A DNA stretch of 64,000 nt from contig NZ_CP140098.1 in the NCBI RefSeq assembly GCF_034440735.1, positions 2,783,501-2,847,500 of the forward strand. The letters are read 5' to 3'. Below are positions 16,337 to 24,875 of the stretch, in pieces. The position numbers and the translations under genes were made by a program. The DNA is from Deinococcus sp. AB2017081. Lineage in GTDB: Bacteria > Deinococcota > Deinococci > Deinococcales > Deinococcaceae. The stretch's first letter is position 1. Each line of letters starts with the position of its first letter. Below the pieces are notes generated by a model. It made no database searches and was not told the DNA's origin. It saw only the letters and a list, made by a program, of their open reading frames with translations.

Positions 16337-19300
16337 ATGAGTGATTCAATTACTACCCCAATTACACCTAGTAGTGTGGGGATTAAAACCATAACACAGT
16401 CAACACGCCTTAACGTTGTTGACTACTCTTCTGGTTCTACTACATTCACTGACTTAACAAATTACTACACCAAGGCAGATGCAAACCTGTTGCTAGCTGG
16501 AAAGGCAAATGTCTCCCATACCCATAGCTTCTCTAGCCTGAGTGACCTCCCAAACACCCTGGCTGGGTACGGCATTACGGATGCCGCAGCAGTCGGCCAT
16601 ACACACACCTTCGCAAGCCTCACCAGCAAACCAACCACCTTGTCTGGGTACGGCATCACAGACGGGCAAGCCCTGGCGTTGGGAGGCGGTACAGCCAAGA
16701 CAGACGCCTTCCTCTCCTCCATCCTCGCCAGGACGGGCAAGCCCCTCTACGGAGACCCAGACTTTGCCACCACCAATAACGGCATTGTCGCCTACAACAA
16801 CCTCGGCAATGGCGCTGTTGTCATCACCAGGGATGTAGACGCAACAGCCCCCAACAAGTCTAAGAACGTTCTGACCATCACTAAGAACGCTTCTACTGCT
16901 TCTCCTGGCTTAGGTGGCTTCTGGCAGGGTGTGGTGCCTCAAGCGAACCAAGTCTATGCAATGGTTCTTATCGCCAACATTCCCGTTGGCTACTCCCTGT
17001 TTGGTTCAGGCAACCCTACCGGCACGGGCGCTACAGACACATGGATTACCTCTACTGCCGGGACTGGGAAGTGGAGGACTTACGTCAGGATGATGTATGC
17101 CGGGGAAGGCGGTACCTTCTCCAGCACTGGTCATGTCTACTTGTCTGGAGGCACGTCCACTGACGCCTTTGTCTGGAAGCTGGCTTATGCAAACGTCTTC
17201 CACCTAGGCCAGGATGCAGGGTCAAATATTGAAGACTATCAGGTGAAGTCAGTTGGGTTTTCTAAGCTGACCTCTCTGCCGACCACCCTTGCTGGTCACG
17301 GCATCACTGATGCGTATACCAGGGTGCAGGCACAGTCCAGAGGAATGAACCTGCTGACCAACGGGTTTGGCACGACAGGCGACAACACCAACTTCTCTCA
17401 ATTCACCTTCAATGCTGCTGAGGTGTACTCCGGGGGAGGGTCATTCACTACTGCTGTTCTGAACGCCGTCCACACTCAGGATGAGTTTGTTCCTGTAGAC
17501 CCAGCTAAATACTATAGGTTTACCTTTGCGGCAAAAACACTGAACCTAGTGACGGGCAATAACTACGCCTACGGGACATCTACCTCTTACGATGTAGACC
17601 TCAACTCAATCCTTCCGATTCACTACACCTTTGACAATGATACCTACACCACCCTTGCTGCCCCTTTAAAGCCAGGGGATACAACCATTACGCTTACCTC
17701 TGCGGCTGCTTGGGATACGCAAGCGACAGCAGCGAATAACTACATCAAAATCCACAGCTTCAAAAACACCAAGGGGTATTACTGGCCTGCGAAAAGCTAC
17801 AGCAGGAATGTTGGAGGTCTAGGACAATATACGGCAGCTAACGTCAACCTCTCCACAAACGTTGTGACTCTGACAACGCCTTGGACAATTGCCAACCCAG
17901 ATGATGTGAACGGGTGGCCTGTCGGTACCCCAATCGGCACATGTTACTCAGCGTCTAGCTACCAATACTTTACAAACGTTGGCAACACTCCTATTCCTAC
18001 TACTTGGACTACGTATAGCGGAGTCATCGGAGGCACTTTTACCAACACTGGTCAAGTCGTGTCCGTTAACTTCCCAACGGGAACTGCTTTCATCAAGCTA
18101 GGATTCCTGGCAAACCGTACCTCTACAGGAGTTGGAGGAACAGCAGGGAACGTGACTGCCTTCTCTGCAATGCACTTCTCAGAGAATACGATTCAGAACT
18201 ACACAGGTGGATTGACTCCTTCTCCAACCAACACCATTAACCTGAACGGTGCTGGGTTCACTTTCACCAACGGGATATTGACCTCTTTTGCTGGAACGAT
18301 TACGGGGCTGACGGATTCACAAATTACCTCTGTTGGCTGGTCAAAAATCCTTAGCAAGCCAACTACGCTAAGTGGATTTGGCATTACTGACGCCTACACC
18401 AAGACAGAGGTTGACTCTGCGCTGTCTGGTAAAGCAAGCACTACCCATTCACATGATTTCTCCACTCTGACCAATAAGCCTACAACTCTTGCAGGATATG
18501 GAATCACAGACGGAGGAAGCGGTAGCGGTTCAGGTGATATGGCTAAGGCAACTTATGACACCAATAACTCAGGTGTCGTGGATGACTCGGAGAAGCTGGC
18601 TGGTATCGCTGCAACAAGCTATGCCCGTATTGACCTAACCAACACATTTACCAAGTATCAGAGAATCCCGTATGACTCTGCACAAGACACCAACCTCCTG
18701 ATGTTAAGCAGACCTAGCCCTACATCAGGCCAGTCAGTGAACGGCTTTGACTTCAAGGATGCAGCAGGCAACACCTTTACAGGAGGGTTGTACCAGATTT
18801 ACAGCACTTCTTCATTCTATGAAACTAGGTTGTACGGGAAGGGTAATGTTGTCATTCACACCAACGATGGAGGCGGGACAGTCAACGGTACTGTTAGGTT
18901 TGTCACCACCAACAGCAGCGGGACTAACGCCACATGGATTGTAGACAACACAAAGATTACTGCCCCCGACAACAGCACAGTTCTAACAACGAAGACACAG
19001 GACAGATTAGGAAGGTTCTACACTTCTAATGAATTTGTCAGCAGTGTATCTACGAATGAATGGGTTCAGTATGCGTCTGGCACTGGCGTAAGCATCTCGC
19101 AAAGCAACATCACTGGTCTCAATAACGCTGTTGGTACCGTCAGGTTTGTTACTGGTACAACACCTACCGGAAGAGTCGCTATTGCCAACCCTGTACCTAT
19201 CATCAGGTTTAACCAGGGCACAACAAACCTTAGGGCAATCCTGTCATTGGCAACACTTTCCAACACCACAGAAACCTATGTCATCCGAGTTGGTTATATA

Positions 19301-19657
19301 GACTCCGTAACAGGAGATTCTACCTATGGTGCTTACTTTAGGTATACCGATGGAGTTAACTCGGGCAAGTGGCAGGCAGTTATAAGGAATAATAGTGTTG
19401 AGACTGTTATTGATACCGGAGTCTTAGCCTCAACTGGTGTTCTGAGAAAGTTTGAAATAAACACTACTGCCGCTGGTGTCATCACATTCAAGATAGACAA
19501 TGCCACGGTAGGAACAAACAGCACAAGCCTTGCAATTACCGCAGGGTCAGAAACAGGTTATGGCGTAGCAGTCACCAAGACTGTTGGTAGTTCATCGGTG
19601 TCAGTAACAGATGTTGATTTTATGGATGTTGAATACTTATTTGCATCATCTAGGTAA
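16337..19657 (+). CDS. Phage tail fibre protein with GYGITD repeats
   Basis: A 1106-aa protein with an N-terminal attachment-like segment containing YYTKADANLL. Five copies of a short fibre module of the form S-x-L-x-x-x-P-T-T-L-x-G-Y/F/H-G-I-T-D lie near residues 68-82, 95-109, 310-328, 670-688 and 710-726, several with an HTH element in front. Between them are large Gly/Thr/Ser-rich beta domains, probably receptor- or glycan-binding. The C-terminus (residues 960-1106) is another beta module. Such proteins are trimers that recognise the host surface. The repeats could recombine and allow host-range change. Confidence 0.75.
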   Translation: MSDSITTPITPSSVGIKTITQSTRLNVVDYSSGSTTFTDLTNYYTKADANLLLAGKANVSHTHSFSSLSDLPNTLAGYGITDAAAVGHTHTFASLTSKPTTLSGYGITDGQALALGGGTAKTDAFLSSILARTGKPLYGDPDFATTNNGIVAYNNLGNGAVVITRDVDATAPNKSKNVLTITKNASTASPGLGGFWQGVVPQANQVYAMVLIANIPVGYSLFGSGNPTGTGATDTWITSTAGTGKWRTYVRMMYAGEGGTFSSTGHVYLSGGTSTDAFVWKLAYANVFHLGQDAGSNIEDYQVKSVGFSKLTSLPTTLAGHGITDAYTRVQAQSRGMNLLTNGFGTTGDNTNFSQFTFNAAEVYSGGGSFTTAVLNAVHTQDEFVPVDPAKYYRFTFAAKTLNLVTGNNYAYGTSTSYDVDLNSILPIHYTFDNDTYTTLAAPLKPGDTTITLTSAAAWDTQATAANNYIKIHSFKNTKGYYWPAKSYSRNVGGLGQYTAANVNLSTNVVTLTTPWTIANPDDVNGWPVGTPIGTCYSASSYQYFTNVGNTPIPTTWTTYSGVIGGTFTNTGQVVSVNFPTGTAFIKLGFLANRTSTGVGGTAGNVTAFSAMHFSENTIQNYTGGLTPSPTNTINLNGAGFTFTNGILTSFAGTITGLTDSQITSVGWSKILSKPTTLSGFGITDAYTKTEVDSALSGKASTTHSHDFSTLTNKPTTLAGYGITDGGSGSGSGDMAKATYDTNNSGVVDDSEKLAGIAATSYARIDLTNTFTKYQRIPYDSAQDTNLLMLSRPSPTSGQSVNGFDFKDAAGNTFTGGLYQIYSTSSFYETRLYGKGNVVIHTNDGGGTVNGTVRFVTTNSSGTNATWIVDNTKITAPDNSTVLTTKTQDRLGRFYTSNEFVSSVSTNEWVQYASGTGVSISQSNITGLNNAVGTVRFVTGTTPTGRVAIANPVPIIRFNQGTTNLRAILSLATLSNTTETYVIRVGYIDSVTGDSTYGAYFRYTDGVNSGKWQAVIRNNSVETVIDTGVLASTGVLRKFEINTTAAGVITFKIDNATVGTNSTSLAITAGSETGYGVAVTKTVGSSSVSVTDVDFMDVEYLFASSR

Positions 19658-19666
19658 GGAGTTTAA

Positions 19667-21322
19667 ATGACAAATCTTGATTATTCCAAATTTACTAAAA
19701 AGCTATACACTGCACTAACCAACACAAGCAATAACGGCAAGCTTCTCAAGGTCAACACAACCACTGGAAGTCCTGACTTTATTGATGTTCCAAGCGGAGG
19801 GGGTGGAGGGACTACTTCTGTCACAGGAGGTAACTTCCCTATTCTCAACCTTCCTGCCACGGTTTCAGCAGCTACCGTGACAACCACACTAAATAACCTC
19901 GCTGGTCAGACTGTCATTGTAGACAAGATGTACACAGTTGATGGTGGCGTTACTGTTCCTGCTGACACCATCCTCCTTGCAATGTATGAGGGATGTGGAT
20001 TTAAACTCACAGGGGCAACAAACAGCCTGCTATTCCTTAGCGGAGGCGCAGTCATCAACGGTCTAACCTTAGACGGTAACAGGGGTAACCTGACTGGAAC
20101 ATATGGCTTTGGGTTTGCCCTGGCAAGACTCATCAGCAACTCTACGAAACTTGTTCAAATTATTGACTGCACTCTGAAAAACTACGGTGCAGGCGCTATC
20201 TACGGTAAGAACATCAACGGCCTGTATGCTTTTAACAACAGAATTGACGGTGTTTACCGTGAAGCAATCATGACTCAGCGTTCTCAAAACGTCTGGTTTG
20301 AAAATAACAAGATTACCAATGGCCCTGCCACAGCACAGTTCCACGGTAAGGATTCAGAAGTACCTACCGCTATCTCCAAGATGTTCCGTTGTATCAATAA
20401 TGTGTGGGATTTTTCCAATATTACTCTAGATGCCAACGAAACAATTCTATTTATTGAGACATGGGGAGGAGTGGAAGACGTTGTCATTCACGGGAACAGG
20501 ATGCTTGCACCTAATACCAATAACAGCAATACTGTTTTCGGAATCTCTTTGGACTACACTAAATATGCAACTGTCTCCTCAAACTACATTGATGGTGGAG
20601 ACGCTAAAATCCTCGGATATGGTTTAGAAGCAGCAGGTTCAGAAGATTGTACATATACAGACAATACGGTTAACGGCTATAAAGGTCTAGCAATCTCCAT
20701 CAGCAGGTCTGAAACCAGAAACATCAAAGTTATCAACAACCTTATTCAGAACGGTACTTCTAGTGGATGGGGGTGTCAGGTCATTGACGGTGCCCAAGAC
20801 GTACTGTTCCAAGGTAATACGTTCAGAGACTTTGGAGACTATGGCATTAGGTTCAACGGTACTGGGTCTGGTAGCCAGATTCTTAACAACCGCTTCTACA
20901 TCAGGTCTCAGAACTTCACAGGTGTAGGCATCTTTAACCAAGGCGCTAAACGTCTTGTTGTTAGAGACAACATAGCAGGGCCAGAATTTAGGCCCGGAGT
21001 GACTGCCGGAACAGGATACCTGAACCGCTTCTACAACTCCGATTCTGGTACATACTGCACTATCTCTAGCAATAACGTTTCTTGTCAGGTGCCCTCTACG
21101 CTTGCTACAGGTGCATCTAGCGTCGCTATCATGAACTATGGCAGTACAGGTGGGAACGTGATTGAAAACAATGTTATTCAGTATAGCGGAATTGGAATCC
21201 AGACAGAAACCTCTACAACTCAGCCAGGAAATAGAATTGTTGCGAATAGGTCATTTGGCAACGTGACCACTCTGGTCAACAGTCAGAACAGTAACGACAA
21301 GAAAATAGATTACCTCGCATAA
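19667..21322 (+). CDS. Beta-helix tailspike / receptor-binding protein
   Basis: A 551-aa protein with a short N-terminal adaptor, a Gly-rich linker (PSGGGGGTTSVTGG), then a right-handed parallel beta-helix: many Asn-rich turns such as INGLTLDGNRGN, LYAFNNRIDGV, VWFENNKITNG and VLFQGNTFRDFG, the layout of pectate-lyase-like folds. Phage proteins of this kind bind or depolymerise surface polysaccharide. The catalytic residues cannot be placed by eye. It has a GGAG site and is followed by a terminator, so it ends the late operon. Confidence 0.75.
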   Translation: MTNLDYSKFTKKLYTALTNTSNNGKLLKVNTTTGSPDFIDVPSGGGGGTTSVTGGNFPILNLPATVSAATVTTTLNNLAGQTVIVDKMYTVDGGVTVPADTILLAMYEGCGFKLTGATNSLLFLSGGAVINGLTLDGNRGNLTGTYGFGFALARLISNSTKLVQIIDCTLKNYGAGAIYGKNINGLYAFNNRIDGVYREAIMTQRSQNVWFENNKITNGPATAQFHGKDSEVPTAISKMFRCINNVWDFSNITLDANETILFIETWGGVEDVVIHGNRMLAPNTNNSNTVFGISLDYTKYATVSSNYIDGGDAKILGYGLEAAGSEDCTYTDNTVNGYKGLAISISRSETRNIKVINNLIQNGTSSGWGCQVIDGAQDVLFQGNTFRDFGDYGIRFNGTGSGSQILNNRFYIRSQNFTGVGIFNQGAKRLVVRDNIAGPEFRPGVTAGTGYLNRFYNSDSGTYCTISSNNVSCQVPSTLATGASSVAIMNYGSTGGNVIENNVIQYSGIGIQTETSTTQPGNRIVANRSFGNVTTLVNSQNSNDKKIDYLA

Positions 21323-21327
21323 GAAAG

Positions 21328-21352
21328 CCCCCTCTTTTTCAGAGGGGGTTTT
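21328..21352 (+). terminator. Intrinsic terminator ending the late operon
   Basis: CCCCCTCT (21328-21335), TTTTC loop, AGAGGGGG (21341-21348), then TTTT. Because the next gene is convergent (stop at 21437), the stem may also help stop transcription from the right. Confidence 0.85.
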
Positions 21353-21436
21353 GCCTATTCTGCTGCTTCTGGGTAATCTTCTTCTGCTAGGAACTCTGCA
21401 CCTTCCCTGTGTGGGTTGATGTTGAGTTCTTGAAGT

Positions 21437-22042
21437 CTACTTCTTTTTGGCACCGCTTTTTGAAGACTCCTGATTCTTTTTCCGGTCTGAGGCCAGACCT
21501 GCCCCTCTCGCCTTCCGAGTTGCAACGGTAGCGTGTTGGGCATCTGCAAGTGCATCAAGGTCAGGGATTTTACCACTCATGAAGTCTTTCAATGAAGGCT
21601 TGTTGGAAGTGGTCTTCTTTGCCTCTCCCCCTCTACCCCTCAGCACTGCCAAGGTTTGTGGATTATCCAAGAGAGTCTTTGCAACCCATTTTTCAAACGC
21701 CGCAACATCCAGAATGGCGTAATCACGGTAAGGAATGGCAGGAGTCACAACCTCCTTACCGTTCCTGTTACTTCTGGTGACCCAATCCTCAGCGTGATTC
21801 TTTGCCCGTTCAGTCCTAAATTCTCCGCTACTAGCAAAAGTATGAACCTTCCCTTCTGCGTCAACGTAGAAATGTTCCTGTACAGCAAAAACCTTCTTGT
21901 AAAGTGGTTCACCTTTGGACAGGTGAGACGTGATGACCTTGTGCATTTTGAGGGGTGAAAGTTGCTTAGCGTTGTCTCCTTCTCCGAAGATTGCCCCGTC
22001 CTCAAAGTAGCTGCTGAGAGACCTGATTTCCTGTTCTGCCAT
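21437..22042 (-). CDS. Prophage protein of unknown function
   Basis: A 201-aa hydrophilic protein. The ATG is preceded by AGGAGGGCACAC, identical to the leader of the divergent integrase gene. The middle (AVQEHFYVDAEGKVHTF, then RAKNHAEDWVTRSNRNGKEVV and YRDYAILDVAAFEKWVAKTL) looks like a compact alpha/beta domain. The C-terminus is Lys/Arg-rich and ends in AKKK. No family was recognised. Placement beside the integrase suggests an accessory role in lysogeny, for instance a recombination directionality factor or a superinfection function, but this is only contextual. Confidence 0.6.
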   Translation of the reverse strand: MAEQEIRSLSSYFEDGAIFGEGDNAKQLSPLKMHKVITSHLSKGEPLYKKVFAVQEHFYVDAEGKVHTFASSGEFRTERAKNHAEDWVTRSNRNGKEVVTPAIPYRDYAILDVAAFEKWVAKTLLDNPQTLAVLRGRGGEAKKTTSNKPSLKDFMSGKIPDLDALADAQHATVATRKARGAGLASDRKKNQESSKSGAKKK

Positions 22043-22157
22043 TGTGTGCCCTCCTAGGGTCTAAGCCCATAGCTACTGTAGCCTCTAGTGCTACGGATGC
22101 ACAAGAGGTATTGTGGGCCTAATTCCGTCTGGAAGCGGGAGAGGAGGGCACACTATG
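22040..22157. promoter_or_regulatory. Divergent intergenic region with mirrored leader sequences
   Basis: AGGAGGGCACAC-N-ATG occurs on the minus strand at 22055-22040 and on the plus strand at 22142-22157, 15 of 16 bases identical, so both divergent genes share one ribosome-binding leader. Between them is an 11-nt palindrome, GCTACTGTAGC (22072-22082). Promoters for both genes must lie here, but no convincing -35/-10 pair stood out. Confidence 0.55.
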
Positions 22158-23978
22158 ACCGGAGACAGGTACGGCAGAAGAGAGTATTTCTGCGTCTACA
22201 CCAGGGTTTCTACCAAGGGTCAGGATGACAACACATCCGATGAACAGCAGTACAGGGCAGCCAGGGAGTTTGGGGAATCCCAGGGATGGACGTACCTTGA
22301 GGGGGCTTGGATTCACGACACCCACACAGGGGCAGAGTTCAAGAAGAGGAAAAACGTCAACAAGGTTATTGAACTGCTGGAACAGGGCAAGGTTAAGTAT
22401 GTGGTCTGGAAGAAGGTAGACCGTGCAGCGAGAGACCAAGTTGTCCTGAGACAGTTTATTGAAGAAATCTATGATGCTAAGGGCAAGATTGCTATTGTAG
22501 ACAAAGGGATGATGTACCCCACAAAGAGAAAAGCTATTGAAGGGACTGCTATTGATGGTTTCTTTTCTCAGTGGGAAAAGAACACCATTGCAGGTAGGTT
22601 TGATGACGGCAAGCTAGAACAGTTCATCAGGGGTTCTAACGTCTATGCCCTCCCCTTTGGATACGTCTCTAACCCCACTACCAAGGATGGAAAGAAGTTC
22701 AAAGAAGTCTTAGTTGATGAATCCCAGAAAGACAGCATTGTTTCTTTCTTGGGGGAATTTGTCAGGACTCGGAACCAGGGCAAAGCCGTAGCCTATGCCA
22801 GGGAACAGGGATTCAAGACCGGCACTGGTCAGCCTTTCAACCATGACACCCTGAGATACCTGCTTGAGAAGCTGGATATCTACGCAGGACTACCCCAGAA
22901 GCAGTGGTACAACAAGGAAAGAGAACATCATAGGGTTTTTACCTATCCTAGAATTATCTCTGATGACCTGTACAAGGCAGTTAAAGAGGCGGCACAACTC
23001 AAGACAAGAAGTAAGGCGACAGTAGATAAACCGTTTGCTGAGTTGGTCTACTGCGCCCACTGTGGTAGCGCTGCTAAGGTCTTCCCCTGGCAGACCAGGG
23101 CAAAGAAGGACGGCACCAGACCGCTAACCTTTGTGTACGGCTGCAAGAAGTACAACAGGGTTAAGAGGGCTGACTATATTAATACTGGTAAGCATCTCCA
23201 TACCGAGTGTCGGCGTACTGTTGTATTCAACTTCATCAAGGAAGTTGTGACTGAGTTTTTGGACTCTGCTGCTACGTATGCTTCTGCTGATAAATACTCC
23301 GAGGAACTGACCCAGATTATTCTAGGCACCAGAGACCTGTATACCAACCTGCAAGCCCTCAAGGAAAGCAGGAAGGGGGTTATTGCAGAGATTGATAAAA
23401 TATCCAAGCGCATTGACAAGGCGTTTGACTTGGATGATTCAGACACACTCCAAGCGACTATTAGACGGTTCCAAGACCAGATTGAGGAACATCAGCAGAA
23501 GCTAGACGGTATTAACCTAGAAATAGAGGACAAGGCTGCACAGTATGAGAAGGTATCTGCTGTGTTGTCTGACATGGGCGTGACTGTCAATGATTCTCTT
23601 TTCGGGGTTTTTGACGCTAAGGAGGCTGCATTTGGTCACTTCAAGATTGGGGAGAGGCTGGAGGCAGCTAACCTGGGAATCACCAGGGACGATGTAGTGA
23701 CCCTGAGAGGCAACCTCTTCATCCCTGACGTGGTGAGGCGGCAGACTGACCAGATGAAGGCGAACATCTCAGCGCTGAGGGCAGAGATTGGGGCTGAGAA
23801 CTGGAAGGAGGTCAACTCCCTGATGTACCGCCTAGGGCTGAGGGTGTACGTGAACTTCAATGACATCTCTACCAAGGGTGGTCGGGACAAGCCGAGGGCA
23901 GAGGTCAAGGCGACTCTTGAGGGGTTGGGTGTGACAGGGTTCTTTGAAACACCATATGGGGAGGATTCCAGAACGTGA
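22155..23978 (+). CDS. Large serine recombinase (phage integrase)
   Basis: The chosen ATG (607 aa) has AGGAGG 6-8 nt upstream. A GTG at 22113 would add 14 unlikely residues. Residues 10-150 form the resolvase domain with the catalytic serine in VYTRVSTKGQ (Ser19) and KVDRAARDQ later. A recombinase domain follows (FGYVSNPTTKDGK), then a zinc ribbon (CAHCGSAAK with later Cys and HTEC) and a coiled coil near residues 400-470 as used for synapsis control. It catalyses phage integration between attP and attB. The stop codon lies at the phage/host junction, so the C-terminus may depend on the integration state. Confidence 0.93.
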   Translation: MTGDRYGRREYFCVYTRVSTKGQDDNTSDEQQYRAAREFGESQGWTYLEGAWIHDTHTGAEFKKRKNVNKVIELLEQGKVKYVVWKKVDRAARDQVVLRQFIEEIYDAKGKIAIVDKGMMYPTKRKAIEGTAIDGFFSQWEKNTIAGRFDDGKLEQFIRGSNVYALPFGYVSNPTTKDGKKFKEVLVDESQKDSIVSFLGEFVRTRNQGKAVAYAREQGFKTGTGQPFNHDTLRYLLEKLDIYAGLPQKQWYNKEREHHRVFTYPRIISDDLYKAVKEAAQLKTRSKATVDKPFAELVYCAHCGSAAKVFPWQTRAKKDGTRPLTFVYGCKKYNRVKRADYINTGKHLHTECRRTVVFNFIKEVVTEFLDSAATYASADKYSEELTQIILGTRDLYTNLQALKESRKGVIAEIDKISKRIDKAFDLDDSDTLQATIRRFQDQIEEHQQKLDGINLEIEDKAAQYEKVSAVLSDMGVTVNDSLFGVFDAKEAAFGHFKIGERLEAANLGITRDDVVTLRGNLFIPDVVRRQTDQMKANISALRAEIGAENWKEVNSLMYRLGLRVYVNFNDISTKGGRDKPRAEVKATLEGLGVTGFFETPYGEDSRT

Positions 23979-23990
23979 CCGAACTGTTCA
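23950..23990. other. Approximate prophage right attachment junction (attR/attL)
   Basis: Base composition and codon use change sharply here, from the AT-richer integrase to GC-rich host DNA. The host permease frame is open through the integrase 3' end (WGGFQNVTELF from 23957). An 8-nt palindrome, CCATATGG, lies at 23952-23959. The exact crossover dinucleotide cannot be found without the other prophage end. Confidence 0.5.
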
Positions 23991-24226
23991 GCGGCGTGTT
24001 CGGCGCGGCCCGCTTTCCGGCGTCGGCGTTCCCGGTGCCGGTGCGCTTCGTGCTGACCTTCGTGGTGCCGGTGGCCCTTGTGACCACCGTGCCCGCCCAG
24101 GCGCTGATGGGCACGCTGGGCCTGTCGGTGGCGCTGGCCTCGCCGCTGGTCGCCGCCGCCCTGTTCGTCGCCACGCGGCTGTTCTGGCGCTACGCGGTGG
24201 CGAGCTACACCAGCGCGAGCAGCTGA
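23975..24226 (+). pseudogene. 3' fragment of an ABC-2 family transporter permease, cut by the prophage
   Basis: The visible 83 codons encode the C-terminus of a membrane protein: FGAARFPASAFPVPVRFVLT, a hydrophobic segment FVVPVALVTTVPAQALMG, a second one, and a terminal FWRYAVASYTSASS. This resembles the end of ABC-2 type permeases of the DUF990 kind, whose last residues are an aromatic/Arg stretch plus S-A-S-S. The frame continues upstream into the prophage end without a real start, so the 5' part should be at the far end of the prophage. If correct, lysogeny inactivates this transporter subunit unless a GTG at 23975 gives a short product. Confidence 0.55.
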
Positions 24227-24228
24227 CC

Positions 24229-24807
24229 GTGGCCGGGTTCGACTGGGCGGCGCTGGGCCTGCCCACCCCCCGCGCCGTCCGCCTTACCCCAGCGCAGCGC
24301 TCCCGCCTTACACACATGACCGAGCTGCGGGACATCACCCGGCCCGCCGATGCCGACCGCGCAGCAGCCGAGTTCGCGTCCGAGGCGCAGTTTGCGGGCG
24401 ACCTGCGCCGCGTGCGGCCGTGGCTGGCCCCCGACACGCCGCGCCGCGCGGTGCTGGCCGCCGTGCTGCACGCCGAGGGCACCGGCTTCCTGGCCCTGCT
24501 GGGCGAGTACGGCCCGTGGGTGTACGCCGCGAGCGTCCGCGACCTGCAGGAACTGGGCGGGGCGTACGGTGCCCTGGTTCACGCCGCCCACCACGCCACA
24601 GAGCGCGCGGTGTACGCGGCGGCAGCACAGCAGCACGACTCGCTGCTCACGCGGCTGGAGACCACCGACCACCGCCAGCCGGGGCGCGGCGGTCACGCGG
24701 ATCTGGTGGCGCTGGAGACGGGCTTCTGGCACGCGGCGGCCGTTCAGGCGCAGACCCGCCACGTGGCGCTCGGGCAGCGGCGTGCCGGCGGGACACCAGA
24801 ACGGTGA
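24229..24807 (+). CDS. Hypothetical protein coupled to the broken permease
   Basis: A 192-aa host protein starting at GTG 24229, two bases after the permease stop, so it was probably cotranscribed with the ABC transporter genes. It is Ala/Arg-rich and helical, with ITRPADADRAAAEFASEAQF and PRRAVLAAVLHAEGTGFLAL as representative parts. There is no signal peptide or known motif. The prophage would separate it from its operon promoter. Function unknown. Confidence 0.6.
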   Translation: MAGFDWAALGLPTPRAVRLTPAQRSRLTHMTELRDITRPADADRAAAEFASEAQFAGDLRRVRPWLAPDTPRRAVLAAVLHAEGTGFLALLGEYGPWVYAASVRDLQELGGAYGALVHAAHHATERAVYAAAAQQHDSLLTRLETTDHRQPGRGGHADLVALETGFWHAAAVQAQTRHVALGQRRAGGTPER

Positions 24808-24875
24808 CCCGGCTCAGTCATTCGTGAAGTGAACGCCGTCTGGCGGTGTCCGGGATGCCCGCCTACAGTCGGGCC

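Noticed and set aside
22113..22154. GTG start 14 codons before the integrase ATG
   Set aside because: The ATG at 22155 has AGGAGG at good spacing; the extension contains the ribosome site.
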